From contig NZ_WINI01000001.1 of NCBI RefSeq assembly GCF_009497155.1, forward strand, positions 1,116,001 through 1,180,000: 64,000 nucleotides of DNA, given 5' to 3'. The stretch comes from Glaciimonas soli (GTDB taxonomy: Bacteria > Pseudomonadota > Gammaproteobacteria > Burkholderiales > Burkholderiaceae_D). Below the pieces are notes generated by a model that saw only the letters and a list, made by a program, of their open reading frames with translations, was not told where the DNA came from and did not search any database. How positions within the stretch are numbered: the first letter of the stretch is position 1; the number at the start of each line of letters is the position of its first letter. Made by a program: the position numbers and the translations under genes. Of the stretch, positions 17,021 through 25,892 are shown piece after piece.

Positions 17021-18022
17021 TCAGTCGACCGCGGGCGTTGCAGTTCCGCTCCTGCTCGCCCCTAAAGACATCAATCGTTGCGCCATGCAAAAAACAAATA
17101 GCAGCACGCCAATAACAATTTTTGTCCACCACGAACTGAGCGTGCCATCGAATGCAATCAGGGTCTGAATCAAGCCGAGTATCAAGACGCCAGTCAGGGT
17201 GCCGGCAACATAACCATAGCCTCCCGTGAGCAAGGTGCCGCCGATCACCACTGCCGCGATCGCATCCAGCTCAGTGCCTTGCGCATGCAAACCGTAGCCG
17301 GACAGCATATAGAAAGAGAACAAGACGCCAGCCAGCGCAGCGCAAAAACCACTGAAAGCGTAGACCATCACCTTGGTGCGTCCGACCGGCAAGCCCATCA
17401 GCAATGCCGATTGCTCATTGCCGCCGATAGCGTAGACCGCGCGCCCGAATCGGGTGTAATGCGCAAGATAAATGGCCAGTGCCAGCATCATCATGGCGAT
17501 CAGCACGCTGGGCGAAACGAAAGCCCCGAAAATTCCAATCCGGCCCTGCGACAGGGCCACATACAAGGGCTGGTCGATAGTGATGGAATTGATACTGATC
17601 AGATAGCAAAGCCCGCGTGCCAAAAACATGCCGGCCAGCGTGACGATGAATGCCTGCAGTTTAAAAAAATGAATCAGTGCTCCCATCGCGGCGCCGAAGC
17701 TGGCGCCAATCAATAACACACAGGCAATCACCAACAATGGCGGCCAGTGCCAGGACTGAAGCATATAAGCAGAAATCATCGTGGTCAGCGCCAGCACGGA
17801 ACCGACCGAGAGATCAATTCCTCCAGATAAAATCACGAAAGTCATGCCAATGGCAATCACTAGCAAGAACGCGTTATCGATCAACAGGTTGAGCACCACC
17901 TGCAAGGAAAAAAAGCCAGTATAAGAGATGGATCCAAGGCCGAACATTACGAACAGCAACGCAACTGTGACCATTGAAGTGAAGTAGGATGACTCAGGCA
18001 GGGAACGGAGTATTTTCATCAT
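17021..18022 (-). CDS. yjfF: Sugar ABC transporter permease (galactofuranose YjfF type)
   Basis: The protein has 333 residues and is highly hydrophobic with about 8-10 membrane segments of the BPD_transp_2 family (IGMTFVILSGGIDLSVGSVL near residue 57, VVIGGTLLTGGYGYVAGTLT near 260). It is the last gene of a ytfQ-ytfR-ytfT-yjfF operon. Its start overlaps the ytfT stop (ATGATGA), showing translational coupling. With YtfT it would form the membrane channel for a pentose or hexofuranose imported by YtfQ. Two hairpins follow the gene. Confidence 0.85.
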   Translation of the reverse strand: MMKILRSLPESSYFTSMVTVALLFVMFGLGSISYTGFFSLQVVLNLLIDNAFLLVIAIGMTFVILSGGIDLSVGSVLALTTMISAYMLQSWHWPPLLVIACVLLIGASFGAAMGALIHFFKLQAFIVTLAGMFLARGLCYLISINSITIDQPLYVALSQGRIGIFGAFVSPSVLIAMMMLALAIYLAHYTRFGRAVYAIGGNEQSALLMGLPVGRTKVMVYAFSGFCAALAGVLFSFYMLSGYGLHAQGTELDAIAAVVIGGTLLTGGYGYVAGTLTGVLILGLIQTLIAFDGTLSSWWTKIVIGVLLFVFCMAQRLMSLGASRSGTATPAVD

Positions 18023-19161
18023 TTTTTACCGGTCGAATGACTGTTCTTTCCCGCACCGCCAAACAAGCGCGGCATCAAGTGGTGGAATTCCTGCGATTGC
18101 GACAGACATACCGCAAACACCACCACAGCTTTCACCACCATATTAACTTCCGGCGGCACTCCCATTGAGTAAATCGTATATGTCAGCGTCTGGATAATCA
18201 AAGCGCCGATAACGCTGCCGACCAGGCTGAATTTGCCGCCACCCAAAGAGGTGCCGCCGAGGGTCACCGCCAGAATAGCGTCCAGTTCCATCAACAAACC
18301 GGCATTATTGGCATCCGCACTTTTAATATTGGAACTGATCATCAGCCCGGCCACGCCGGCACAGGCGCTGCAAAACATGTAAACGAAAAATATCAGTGCC
18401 CCGGTTCGTATACCCGCCAGCCGCGAGGCCATAGGATTGATGCCGACAGCCTGAATGAACAGGCCCAGCGCCGTTTTGCGCATGAGAATGGTAACTCCCA
18501 GAAAAACACCGGCAGCGATAAACAGGGAGAACGGCAAGCCAAACAGGTAGCCGCTGCCGATATAGAAAAACGGTTTGTAGTAAACCGTGATGATCTGGCC
18601 GTCTGTCAGCAACTGCGCCAACCCACGGCCACCGACCATCAGGATCAAAGTGGCGATGATCGGTTGCAGGCCCAGCGTGGAAACCAGAAACCCATTCCAT
18701 ATGCCGCACAAGACTGCCGCTCCGAGCGCCGCCGCGATGGCCCACACCATCGGTATGCGGCTGACATATTCCGGTACGCCGTTATGCATTTGCAGCGTGC
18801 CGCCGATCAGCAAGGCGGCGACGGTACCGGAAATCGCCACCACTGCACCGACCGAGATATCGATACCGCGTGTGGCGATGACCAGCGTCATGCCGAGTGC
18901 AGTCAATATCAAAGGAGCAGCCCGGTTGACGATGTCGATCAGGCTGCCATAGAGATGTCCGTCCTTCCATTCCAGATGGAAAAATCCCGGGATCATGAAC
19001 AAATCCACTACCAGCAGCAATGCCAGCGCAGCCAGTGGCCGGAACAAAGGATGCCGTAAAAATAACAGTAACTGTTTCAAAGGTGCGTAGCCTGTTCTTG
19101 TTTCTGTTGATGCCGCCAGATCAGATTTCTTAACGCTGTCATGGCTCAATGGAATGCTCAT
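18019..19161 (-). CDS. ytfT: Sugar ABC transporter permease (YtfT type)
   Basis: The protein has 380 residues. A ~40-residue polar N-terminus precedes the membrane domain, which carries GMTLVIATRGIDISVGAVVA, the conserved BPD_transp_2 loop that contacts the ATPase, and VTLGGTSLGGGKFSLVGSVI near the C-terminus. The ATG at 19161 has GGGGAG 5 bases upstream and overlaps the ytfR stop as ATGA; a GTG two codons earlier is rejected. It is one of two different permeases in this system, as in E. coli YtfQRT-YjfF. Confidence 0.85.
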   Translation of the reverse strand: MSIPLSHDSVKKSDLAASTETRTGYAPLKQLLLFLRHPLFRPLAALALLLVVDLFMIPGFFHLEWKDGHLYGSLIDIVNRAAPLILTALGMTLVIATRGIDISVGAVVAISGTVAALLIGGTLQMHNGVPEYVSRIPMVWAIAAALGAAVLCGIWNGFLVSTLGLQPIIATLILMVGGRGLAQLLTDGQIITVYYKPFFYIGSGYLFGLPFSLFIAAGVFLGVTILMRKTALGLFIQAVGINPMASRLAGIRTGALIFFVYMFCSACAGVAGLMISSNIKSADANNAGLLMELDAILAVTLGGTSLGGGKFSLVGSVIGALIIQTLTYTIYSMGVPPEVNMVVKAVVVFAVCLSQSQEFHHLMPRLFGGAGKNSHSTGKK

Positions 19162-20717
19162 TGGCACTCCCCGGCAATCACCTCTAGCACCGAATCGTCA
19201 TCCAGTTCACCACGACGATATTCGCCACAAGCTTTACGGTCACGCAGCACCAGCATGCGGTCGCTAACTCTCAATACCTCCGAAATTTCGGACGAAATGA
19301 ACAGAATCGTCATGCCTTTACGACACAGAGCGATCACGTAATCCATTATTTCTTGCTTGGCACGCACATCGATCCCACGCGTCGGCTCGTCGAGAATCAG
19401 CATGGCCGGATTGACAGCAAGCCAGCGCGCCAGCAAGGTTTTCTGCTGGTTACCGCCAGACAGCGAGCTGATCGGTGTCTCGATATCGGGGGTTTTTATG
19501 CCCAGCCATTTGATATAGTCGTTTGCCAACGCCTGTTGCCGTTTACGTGGAATGACGCGCAGCAAGCCAGCGCGTGCCTGCAGTGCCAGAATGATGTTCT
19601 CCCGTACCGACAATTCCAATATCGCACCTTCTTTTTTCCGATCTTCGGAGCAAAAACCGATGCCGGCAGCGATCGCATCGCGCGGCGAAAGAAGTTTTTC
19701 AATCTTGCCTTTTATCTGTATGGTGCCACTGTCGGCTTTGTCTGCGCCGAACAGTAGTCGTGCCACTTCGGTTCTGCCCGAACCGAGCAAGCCACACAGA
19801 CCGAACACTTCGCCGCTGTGCAGATCCAGGTCCAGCGGCGCCAACACTCCGCGACGCCCCAATCCTCTGGCCTGCAAGACGGTCCCCGAATTATCGGCGG
19901 TGTTTGGCTCAACGTGATCGCCGATCGCATCCAGACCTTGCAACGGCGAAGTTTGCGCACCAACCATCTTGTTGACCAGATCCAGCCGGCTGAGCTGGCT
20001 GGCCAGGTATTCTCCCTCCAGCACGCCGTTTCGCAATACCGTAATGCGGTCGGATATTTCGTAAGTTTGTTCCAGAAAATGCGTCACGAACAGAATCGCC
20101 ATGCCTTGCTCGCGCAACTTGCGCAAAACATCGAACAGCAATTTTACTTCGGCGTCATCAAGGCTGGAAGTGGGTTCATCGAGAATCAGTACCTTGGCTG
20201 AAATGCTCAGCGCGCGTGAAATTGCCACCATTTGCTGGATCGCCAGGGGATATCTGGATAGCGGCGCTGTGACATCGATCCTGATCTGCAAATCGTTGAG
20301 CAAGCGCTGCGCTTGCAACTCCATGGCCTTCCAGTCTATCGCGCCATATTTTTTAGGATAACGGCCAATAAAGATATTTTCAGCAACCGACAGATTTGCA
20401 CAGAGATTAACCTCTTGATACACAGTGCTGATGCCCAGGCCTTGCGCCTCCAGCGTCGATCCCGGCTGTACTGGCTGACCATGTAAGAGTATCTGCCCGC
20501 GATCGGGCGTATAGACACCGGTCAGCACTTTAATGAGAGTGGATTTGCCCGCGCCGTTCTGCCCCATCAGGGTATGAACTTCACCGGGATAAAGACGCAA
20601 GGCGACATCGCTGAGCGCTTTTACGCCGCCAAATGCCTTGCTAATACCGTTTAGCGCCAAAGTTGGAGCGACACCGGCTGGCATCTCGCCAGCAGTGCCC
20701 GTTACCGTTGTACTCAT
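19158..20717 (-). CDS. ytfR: Sugar ABC transporter ATP-binding protein (YtfR type, two ATPase domains)
   Basis: The protein has 519 residues and duplicated nucleotide-binding domains. The first has the Walker A motif GQNGAGKST at 52-60 and ILDEPTSSLD as Walker B. The second has GLLGSGRTE as a degenerate Walker A, then LSGGNQQKTLLARWLA and LILDEPTRGIDV. This is the RbsA/MglA/YtfR pattern in which the second Walker A is altered. It energises uptake of a monosaccharide with the two permeases encoded downstream. Confidence 0.9.
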   Translation of the reverse strand: MSTTVTGTAGEMPAGVAPTLALNGISKAFGGVKALSDVALRLYPGEVHTLMGQNGAGKSTLIKVLTGVYTPDRGQILLHGQPVQPGSTLEAQGLGISTVYQEVNLCANLSVAENIFIGRYPKKYGAIDWKAMELQAQRLLNDLQIRIDVTAPLSRYPLAIQQMVAISRALSISAKVLILDEPTSSLDDAEVKLLFDVLRKLREQGMAILFVTHFLEQTYEISDRITVLRNGVLEGEYLASQLSRLDLVNKMVGAQTSPLQGLDAIGDHVEPNTADNSGTVLQARGLGRRGVLAPLDLDLHSGEVFGLCGLLGSGRTEVARLLFGADKADSGTIQIKGKIEKLLSPRDAIAAGIGFCSEDRKKEGAILELSVRENIILALQARAGLLRVIPRKRQQALANDYIKWLGIKTPDIETPISSLSGGNQQKTLLARWLAVNPAMLILDEPTRGIDVRAKQEIMDYVIALCRKGMTILFISSEISEVLRVSDRMLVLRDRKACGEYRRGELDDDSVLEVIAGECQ

Positions 20718-20785
20718 CCGTCTGCGACCCTCAGATTTTCACGTGAGATGGCGGCACATACAAGCATGCCATCACGACAAATACA

Positions 20786-20813
20786 GCAACGCGGAAATAC
20801 CGTCTCCGCGCTG
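20786..20813 (-). other. Hairpin between ytfQ and ytfR
   Basis: GCAGCGCGGA and TCCGCGTTGC (minus strand) pair around an 8-base loop in the 112-bp gap between the binding-protein and ATPase genes. Such intercistronic hairpins often protect the abundant binding-protein mRNA; the function here is inferred. Confidence 0.45.
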
Positions 20814-20829
20814 CCATTCGGATCGACCT

Positions 20830-21798
20830 TTAGTATTTCCGGTTAGGGAATTCCTTGGCCGCGATTTCCGCCGGGAACACCCCTTCCTCAGTCGTGATCC
20901 GCTTAGGCACGGTCTCGCCGGCGGCAACCTCTTTGGCGACCTTCATCAACTGCGGTCCCAGCAACGGGCTGCATTCGACGGTGACATTCAGCTTACCTGC
21001 CATCATCGCTTCAAATGCACCTTTGACGCCATCAACCGAAATCACCAAAATATCTTTGCCTGGCTTCAGGCCGGCTTCTTCGATGGCTTGAATCGCACCT
21101 ATCGCCATGTCGTCGTTGTGCGCGTATAGCACATTGATTTTCTTGCCGTCGGTTTTGAGGAAAGCTTCCATCACTTCCTTGCCCTTGGCACGAGTGAAAT
21201 CGCCGGACTGCGAGCGGATGATCTTCAGGTGCGGATTTGCGGCGATGATTTCGGCAAAACCGGCTTTGCGGTCAATCGCCGGCGCGGAGCCGACGGTGCC
21301 TTGCAGTTCGACGATATTGATATCTCCGGCAGGCATGGTCTTGGCGCGTTCCAGCAGCCAACGACCGGCGCGACGGCCTTCTTCAACGAAATCGGAGCCG
21401 ATAAATGTCACGTAAAGCGATTTGTCCTTGGAGTCGACGGCGCGGTCGGTCAGAATCACCGGGATTTTGGCGGCTTTCGCTTCGCCCAGTACAGTATCCC
21501 AGCCGGACTCGACTACCGGAGAAAACGCGATGACGTCGACTTTTTGTGCAATGAACGAACGGATCGCTTTGACCTGATTTTCTTGTTTTTGCTGAGCATC
21601 GGCAAATTTCAATGTGACGCCAGCCTCTTTCGCCGCATCCTTGATCGATGCCGTGTTCGCGGTGCGCCATTCACTCTCTGCGCCTACCTGCGAGAATCCC
21701 AGTACCAAAGCCTTATCGGCGTAGGCGCTGGAAGCAATTCCAAACCCCAATCCCAGACAAATAGCTGCGCTCAATACCGTTCTGCGTGTTATTTTCAT
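20830..21798 (-). CDS. ytfQ: Periplasmic sugar-binding protein (galactofuranose YtfQ type)
   Basis: The protein has 322 residues. The signal peptide MKITRRTVLSAAICLGLGFG ends near SSAYAD. The mature part follows E. coli YtfQ closely by recall: VLGFSQVGAESEWRTANT, QQKQENQVKAIRSFIAQKVD, VELQGTVGSAPAIDRK, SQSGDFTRAKGKEVMEAFL and YAHNDDMAIGAIQAIEEAGL. The ATG at 21798 has GGAGAC upstream; a start at 21825 is rejected. It captures galactofuranose or a related furanose in the periplasm and heads the operon. Confidence 0.92.
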   Translation of the reverse strand: MKITRRTVLSAAICLGLGFGIASSAYADKALVLGFSQVGAESEWRTANTASIKDAAKEAGVTLKFADAQQKQENQVKAIRSFIAQKVDVIAFSPVVESGWDTVLGEAKAAKIPVILTDRAVDSKDKSLYVTFIGSDFVEEGRRAGRWLLERAKTMPAGDINIVELQGTVGSAPAIDRKAGFAEIIAANPHLKIIRSQSGDFTRAKGKEVMEAFLKTDGKKINVLYAHNDDMAIGAIQAIEEAGLKPGKDILVISVDGVKGAFEAMMAGKLNVTVECSPLLGPQLMKVAKEVAAGETVPKRITTEEGVFPAEIAAKEFPNRKY

Positions 21799-22094
21799 TG
21801 CTTGTCTCCGTGAATTTATCGGCATTTTTCATGCGGCGCAGATCGTTGCGCCTGATCTGTCCGACAGCACTATTCTCCGGTCTTAGTTTTTGATATATAA
21901 AAGTTTTGGGAGAATGTGTGCGAACCATACTAGGAGAGAAACTGATGACTATCAAATGAATTTTTTCGTGTATCAGATACGCATTTTGGTATTGGTTCAC
22001 CAGCCAATTGGCTTTATTGCATCAATCCTGAACAAGCGTGTTGCCAAGTTTTTCTGGTTTGATTGCGTCGGATGATTTATGGACGTCAGGATTT
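21799..22094. other. Upstream region of ytfQ and end of the flavoprotein relic
   Basis: This is an AT-rich gap of 296 bases that must contain the ytfQ promoter (minus strand). No clear operator, RNA or gene is seen. Confidence 0.4.
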
Positions 22095-22835
22095 TTAATA
22101 CACATCCCATCGATAACGGCCTTGGGATGCCAGATCGTTGAGCTGTTCTTCTCCCAACACAGCATTGAGTACCGCTGTCACACCATCTGCCATGCCGCGT
22201 AAGCTGCCGCAAACATAAATTGCAGCACCCAGCTCAACCCACTGCTGCAACGGTATCGCCGCTGCGCGCAAGAGATCCTGCACTTAGATGCGCGGTGTTT
22301 GATCGCGGGAAAACGCCAGATCGGTACGCTCCAGTACGCCTTGCTTTTGCCAATCCGAAATTTCATTTGCGTAAAGAGAATCACTGTCGCGAGAGCGTTC
22401 TCCAAGCAATAACCAATTGCGCATATAGTCGCGCCGGACTCGTTCCTTAAGGTGCGCGCGCAAACCCGCCAAACCGGTGCCGTTACCGATCAGTATCATC
22501 GGGCGCTCATCATCCGGACCATGAAAACTGCGGTTGTCGCGCACACGCAAGGCAATCTTCGCACCCAACTCCGCATGTTCAGTCGACCAGCCGGAATCCA
22601 GGCCCGGGCGTCCATCGGGATATTCCATACGGCGCACCAACAACTCCAGACGACCATCTTCCATAATCGAAGAAATTGAATATTCTCGATGCGGTAACGG
22701 CACCAATTGCGCCGCCAGTGCTTGAGGCGTCAAATTTTGCAAGGTGCTCAACTCCTCCTCGGTGCCAGGCAAGAGGCTTTGGTGTAGCAATGCGGATATA
22801 GAGCCGAAGTCACTCCAGAGAAAAAATGCCTCCAT
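22095..22835 (-). pseudogene. Sulfite-reductase-type flavoprotein (FNR domain), truncated and broken by a nonsense codon
   Basis: One reading frame covers 22835 to 22095 except for a TAA at 22284-22286. Before it the frame reads FSRDQTPRI and after it VQDLLRAAAIPLQQWVELGA and IYVCGSLRGMADGV. In intact CysJ/FNR-type proteins the position between RI and VQD is usually Tyr, so a Tyr codon (TAC or TAT) to TAA change would explain the break. The upstream part has the FAD segment HREYSISSI and NAD(P) segment LIGNGTGLAGLRAHL. The N-terminal flavodoxin and connecting regions are absent, and an in-frame stop lies just upstream of the open part, where integrase DNA begins. This is a double-hit dead gene. 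Confidence 0.8.
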
Positions 22836-22852
22836 TAAATGGTAAAGATTAA

Positions 22853-23077
22853 CGCGCTATTACGGGATTCGATCTGTACCTCGAAAATGTCAATTCTGAC
22901 GCGATATTTATGATGGATTTGCGTTTTCACGATTTGCGTCACGAGAAGGCCTGCCGACTTTTTGAGCGCGGTTTGAACGTATTGGAAATCGCCAGTGTTA
23001 CGGGACATAAAGCGCTCCAGATGCTCCAGCGCTATACCCACTTACGAGCTGAAGATTTGGCGCGAAAACTTGGATAG
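22853..23077 (+). pseudogene. Tyrosine recombinase (phage-type integrase), C-terminal fragment
   Basis: The plus strand encodes [20 protein letters not shown], then [20 protein letters not shown], ending in TAG at 23075-23077. These are the catalytic-domain boxes of a tyrosine recombinase: Arg in DLRH, the His/Lys of GHK and the Tyr of RYTH. Everything before about 22900 is missing or unrecognisable and an in-frame stop lies at 22850-22852, so only the last quarter of the gene remains. It abuts the truncated flavoprotein, suggesting an old mobile-element junction. Confidence 0.8.
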
Positions 23078-23127
23078 ATACTTATGAGGCCAATTTTTCG
23101 ATCAGCCTCATCAGATGGAAAATAAAA

Positions 23128-23200
23128 TCGAAAAACGATTGCGGGCGATGCCGACACCGGCTAGCACCAAGGCCGGATTCAGCTCGCCTCGCTCGCACAA
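23128..23200 (-). pseudogene. FAH-family hydrolase relic, N- and C-terminal ends joined
   Basis: This 73-bp stretch matches two separate pieces of the intact FAH gene at 31223-32071. Read on the minus strand it gives CERGELNPAL (intact: CERDELNQAL, residues 31-40) joined to AGVGIARNRFSI (intact: AGVGIARNRFLI near the C-terminus). About 630 bases between them are deleted. It lies immediately downstream of the MFS transporter gene, which suggests that an FAH gene once stood beside it. Confidence 0.75.
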
Positions 23201-23205
23201 ACAAA

Positions 23206-24540
23206 TTATTTCGTAGTCCTGTTGGATGATTTGTTTGCCGGAATTGCAATCAACAAAATAACAGCGCCAAGCAAAGTGATTCCACCCATTAGCGTTAGTC
23301 CGAGGTAAATGCTTCCGGTGTTGGTTTTCATCCAGCCAACCAAAGTTGGACTTACAAATGCCGCAATGCCTCCCACACTGGTGATCAGAGCAATACCGCT
23401 GGCTTTAGTGTTTCCAGGCAGGAAAGTTGCAGGGATGGTCCAAAACACCGTATAAGTACCGTAGGATGCCGCAGCCGCGATTGAGAGCAGCGTAATGGCA
23501 ATAGGTATGTTGTGAGACGCTAGCGGCAAAAGTGCAAAGCACAGGGCAACGGCGGCGCAACACGCGGCGAAGTGCCAGCGGCGCTCCATGTTACGGTCAG
23601 AGCTATAGCCTACGAAATAGGTGCCTGCCCCGCCAGCCAGAAAAACTATGCTGGACATCAATCCGACATTAAATAAATCCTTCACGCCAACTTCGCGGAT
23701 GATGGTTGGCGCCCAAAGCACGATAGAGTTAAACGATACCACTATGCAAAAATACACGATGATGCCAACGTAGACTTTGGCATTCGTCAATGCTTCAAGC
23801 AGTCCGTGTCCACTGCGTGTTGTTCCTTTTTCTTCCGCCGCGAGGTCACCGAGGACAATAGCTTTCTCGCGCGCGGTCAGCCATTTCGCATCCTTGGGTT
23901 GGTCGCTGAGGAAAAAGAATGCGGCGATACCCAGAATGACTGCAGGTACACCCTCGAGCAGGAACAACCATTGCCAGCCATGCAGACCATGCAGCCCAGC
24001 CAGGTGAACCATAAGCCCGGTGGATACCGGTCCGCCAATGACACCTGCCGCGGCGGCACCCATCATGAAGAAACCCGTCGCGCGTCCCCGACGCGCGGCC
24101 GGAAACCAATAAGTTAAATAAAACATGACGCCCGGGAAAAATCCAGCCTCAGCAGCGCCCAGCAAAAAGCGCATTACGTAGAATTGAAACGGCGAGCTCA
24201 CGAACATCAGGGCGCTTGAAATCAATCCCCAGAGAACCATGATGCGCAGCAGCGTACGGCGCGCACCGACGCGCTGCATCATGATATTGCTTGGAACTTC
24301 AAACAGCGAATAGCCGATGAAGAAAAGCCCTGCGCCGAATCCATAGGCCGCCTCGGAAAAGCCCAGATCGCTCATGAATTGAAGCTTGGCGAAACTGATA
24401 TTTGCGCGGTCAATGTAGGAGACGAAATAACAGAGAACGAGAAACGGCATTATCCGAAGAGCCACCTTGCGATAAGTCCGCTCGATTTCGTCAGGCAAAA
24501 GCCCAGCCGCGATTGAAGGGTAGGTTTGAGAAGTGTACAT
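23206..24540 (-). CDS. MFS transporter, anion:cation symporter (phthalate/tartrate-type) family
   Basis: The protein has 444 residues and 12 predicted membrane segments. The N-terminal part has YRKVALRIMPFLVLCYFVSY and IDRANISFAKLQFM, the hallmark of the ACS family that carries organic anions such as phthalate, tartrate, 4-hydroxyphenylacetate or sugar acids. RFLLGAAEAGFFPGVMFYLT near residue 125 is the family's conserved loop. The ATG at 24540 has AAGGA upstream. A small unknown gene (24639-24944) precedes it on the same strand. The adjacent FAH relic hints at an aromatic or keto-acid substrate. Confidence 0.9.
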   Translation of the reverse strand: MYTSQTYPSIAAGLLPDEIERTYRKVALRIMPFLVLCYFVSYIDRANISFAKLQFMSDLGFSEAAYGFGAGLFFIGYSLFEVPSNIMMQRVGARRTLLRIMVLWGLISSALMFVSSPFQFYVMRFLLGAAEAGFFPGVMFYLTYWFPAARRGRATGFFMMGAAAAGVIGGPVSTGLMVHLAGLHGLHGWQWLFLLEGVPAVILGIAAFFFLSDQPKDAKWLTAREKAIVLGDLAAEEKGTTRSGHGLLEALTNAKVYVGIIVYFCIVVSFNSIVLWAPTIIREVGVKDLFNVGLMSSIVFLAGGAGTYFVGYSSDRNMERRWHFAACCAAVALCFALLPLASHNIPIAITLLSIAAAASYGTYTVFWTIPATFLPGNTKASGIALITSVGGIAAFVSPTLVGWMKTNTGSIYLGLTLMGGITLLGAVILLIAIPANKSSNRTTK

Positions 24541-24638
24541 ATAATCCTTACTGACTAATGACTAAAGATTCGATTTAAACGAGCGGTTGTCGATACAGAC
24601 AACTTCCCATGTTTTGCGGGACGGCTAACGAGCGCAAT

Positions 24639-24944
24639 TTACGTACGCTGAACGCGGCTTGAGTTCCGCCCAGATGGCGGTGACGAAGATGCCTGCAGAA
24701 AAGCGACGGCACAGCGCAGTATCTCGAATGCAGCCATAGCCAATTCCTCGATAATCAACTCCGCACTGTCGTAGACTTTTGCGGAACTCCATCCGAACAA
24801 ATCGCACTCGCGAATGTCCTGTACCAGTACGGTGGGCACGTTGTCTGGCCGCTCGGTTTCGGCTTCTTTTAGAAATGGCTTGTCGCGCACGAAACGTCGG
24901 ACGTTATCGAAAAAAATCTCGAAAGTATGTATATCTCTAGTCAT
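24639..24944 (-). CDS. Small protein of unknown function upstream of the MFS gene
   Basis: This 101-residue frame has an ATG at 24944 and a strong ribosome binding site (AAGGAGAC). It reads MTRDIHTFEIFFDNVRRFVR, then TVLVQDIRECDLFGWSSAKV and ELIIEELAMAAFEILR, soluble and mixed alpha/beta in look, with a low-complexity Ser/Pro/Arg tail. No family is recognised. The tail composition suggests the natural C-terminus could be lost to a frameshift. Position suggests co-transcription with the transporter. Confidence 0.55.
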   Translation of the reverse strand: MTRDIHTFEIFFDNVRRFVRDKPFLKEAETERPDNVPTVLVQDIRECDLFGWSSAKVYDSAELIIEELAMAAFEILRCAVAFLQASSSPPSGRNSSRVQRT

Positions 24945-25438
24945 TTTTGTCTCCTTGCCTATCGATCTATTTTTGGTGTCAATATGGCAATTCAGTAGTT
25001 TCTGGTCGGTACTCCCCAGTCACCTATTTCCGTTTTATCGAAAGACCAATAGTCATTCGACCCATGTTTCAGTAGCGGTGATTCTGCTGCAACCCGCTCT
25101 ATCATGCACCAATGCCTTAAGCCGTGAGCACTACACTCCAGATGACAGCCGTGAGTTCGCCTTGAATTCGCAAGCTGTTATCGTTGATGCAATTCTCCCC
25201 ACGTTCTCTAAACCCATTTCGCCACTAGCTTGCATGGCAAACCGTTTCCCAACGAGGGATTTCGATGGTGGGAGATGAGTCCGCAAAGATCGACAGCCTA
25301 GTCAACATCGCGTCAGTGCCGACAACTGACGGTCAGCAGCACGGCTCACATCATCTTGAAAAATTTTTTTGCATTGATATCTATCTCCATATCCTGGTTT
25401 TATAATTTTATAGTTTGAATCGCGACCAATTGTGACGT

Positions 25439-25460
25439 CATGCTAACCACGGTCAGCATG
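25439..25460. promoter_or_regulatory. 22-bp palindrome, candidate operator
   Basis: CATGCTaACC and GGTcAGCATG are adjacent arms with 9 of 10 bases paired and a 2-base centre, about 30 bases beyond an AT-rich TATAAT-like patch. This compact symmetry fits a homodimeric regulator site; which protein binds is unknown. Confidence 0.5.
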
Positions 25461-25590
25461 AGAAAGTCTCACTTAGTGCGGCCCATTTGCGGGCGATTTT
25501 GCCACCGAATTATCTTCCAGGAACTTATTGCGTCAGGCTGCTTCGGCAGTCGAATCAATCATATCTGCCGCAAGAAAAGTGAGGGAATGA

Positions 25591-25635
25591 AATCGGCGGG
25601 ACACTGTCTCTTTTGTTGCACTTCGAGTCGTCGTC
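25591..25635 (+). repeat. 45-bp direct repeat copy 1, partner at 32419-32463
   Basis: The core word GGGACACTGTCTCTTTTGTT, followed by GCA, is identical in both copies, with similar bases on either side. The other copy lies about 80 bases upstream of the SDR gene at 32539. Confidence 0.6.
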
Positions 25636-25892
25636 AATGGCTTGCACCGTTGAGTAGCATTAGCACAATTAAGGTTGAAGTTGCCGCCAACAGATGGGGC
25701 AGCGGGCAATTTTCATGAATGTTTCGTGGATAAAAGCCAGACAGCTGCTGCGAGCTGCGTTGTTATTTCCGGCCGAACCTTGACCTGCGCGACATCTAGA
25801 ATGCTGCGCAAGTCGGGCTCGACATGGCATATGGGTGAAATATTCACTCTGACAATACAAGAACGACATTCAGCGTTCGTAGCACTCAGACA

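Larger units (their letters stand above)
24945..25892. other. Long gap with promoter-like DNA, a palindrome and a repeat
   Basis: This 948-bp region has no convincing gene. It contains an AT-rich promoter-like patch (TATAATTTTATAG near 25401), a 22-bp near-perfect palindrome at 25439-25460 and one copy of a repeat shared with 32419-32463. It separates the MFS unit from the Crp-type gene; the rest may be eroded coding DNA. Confidence 0.5.
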
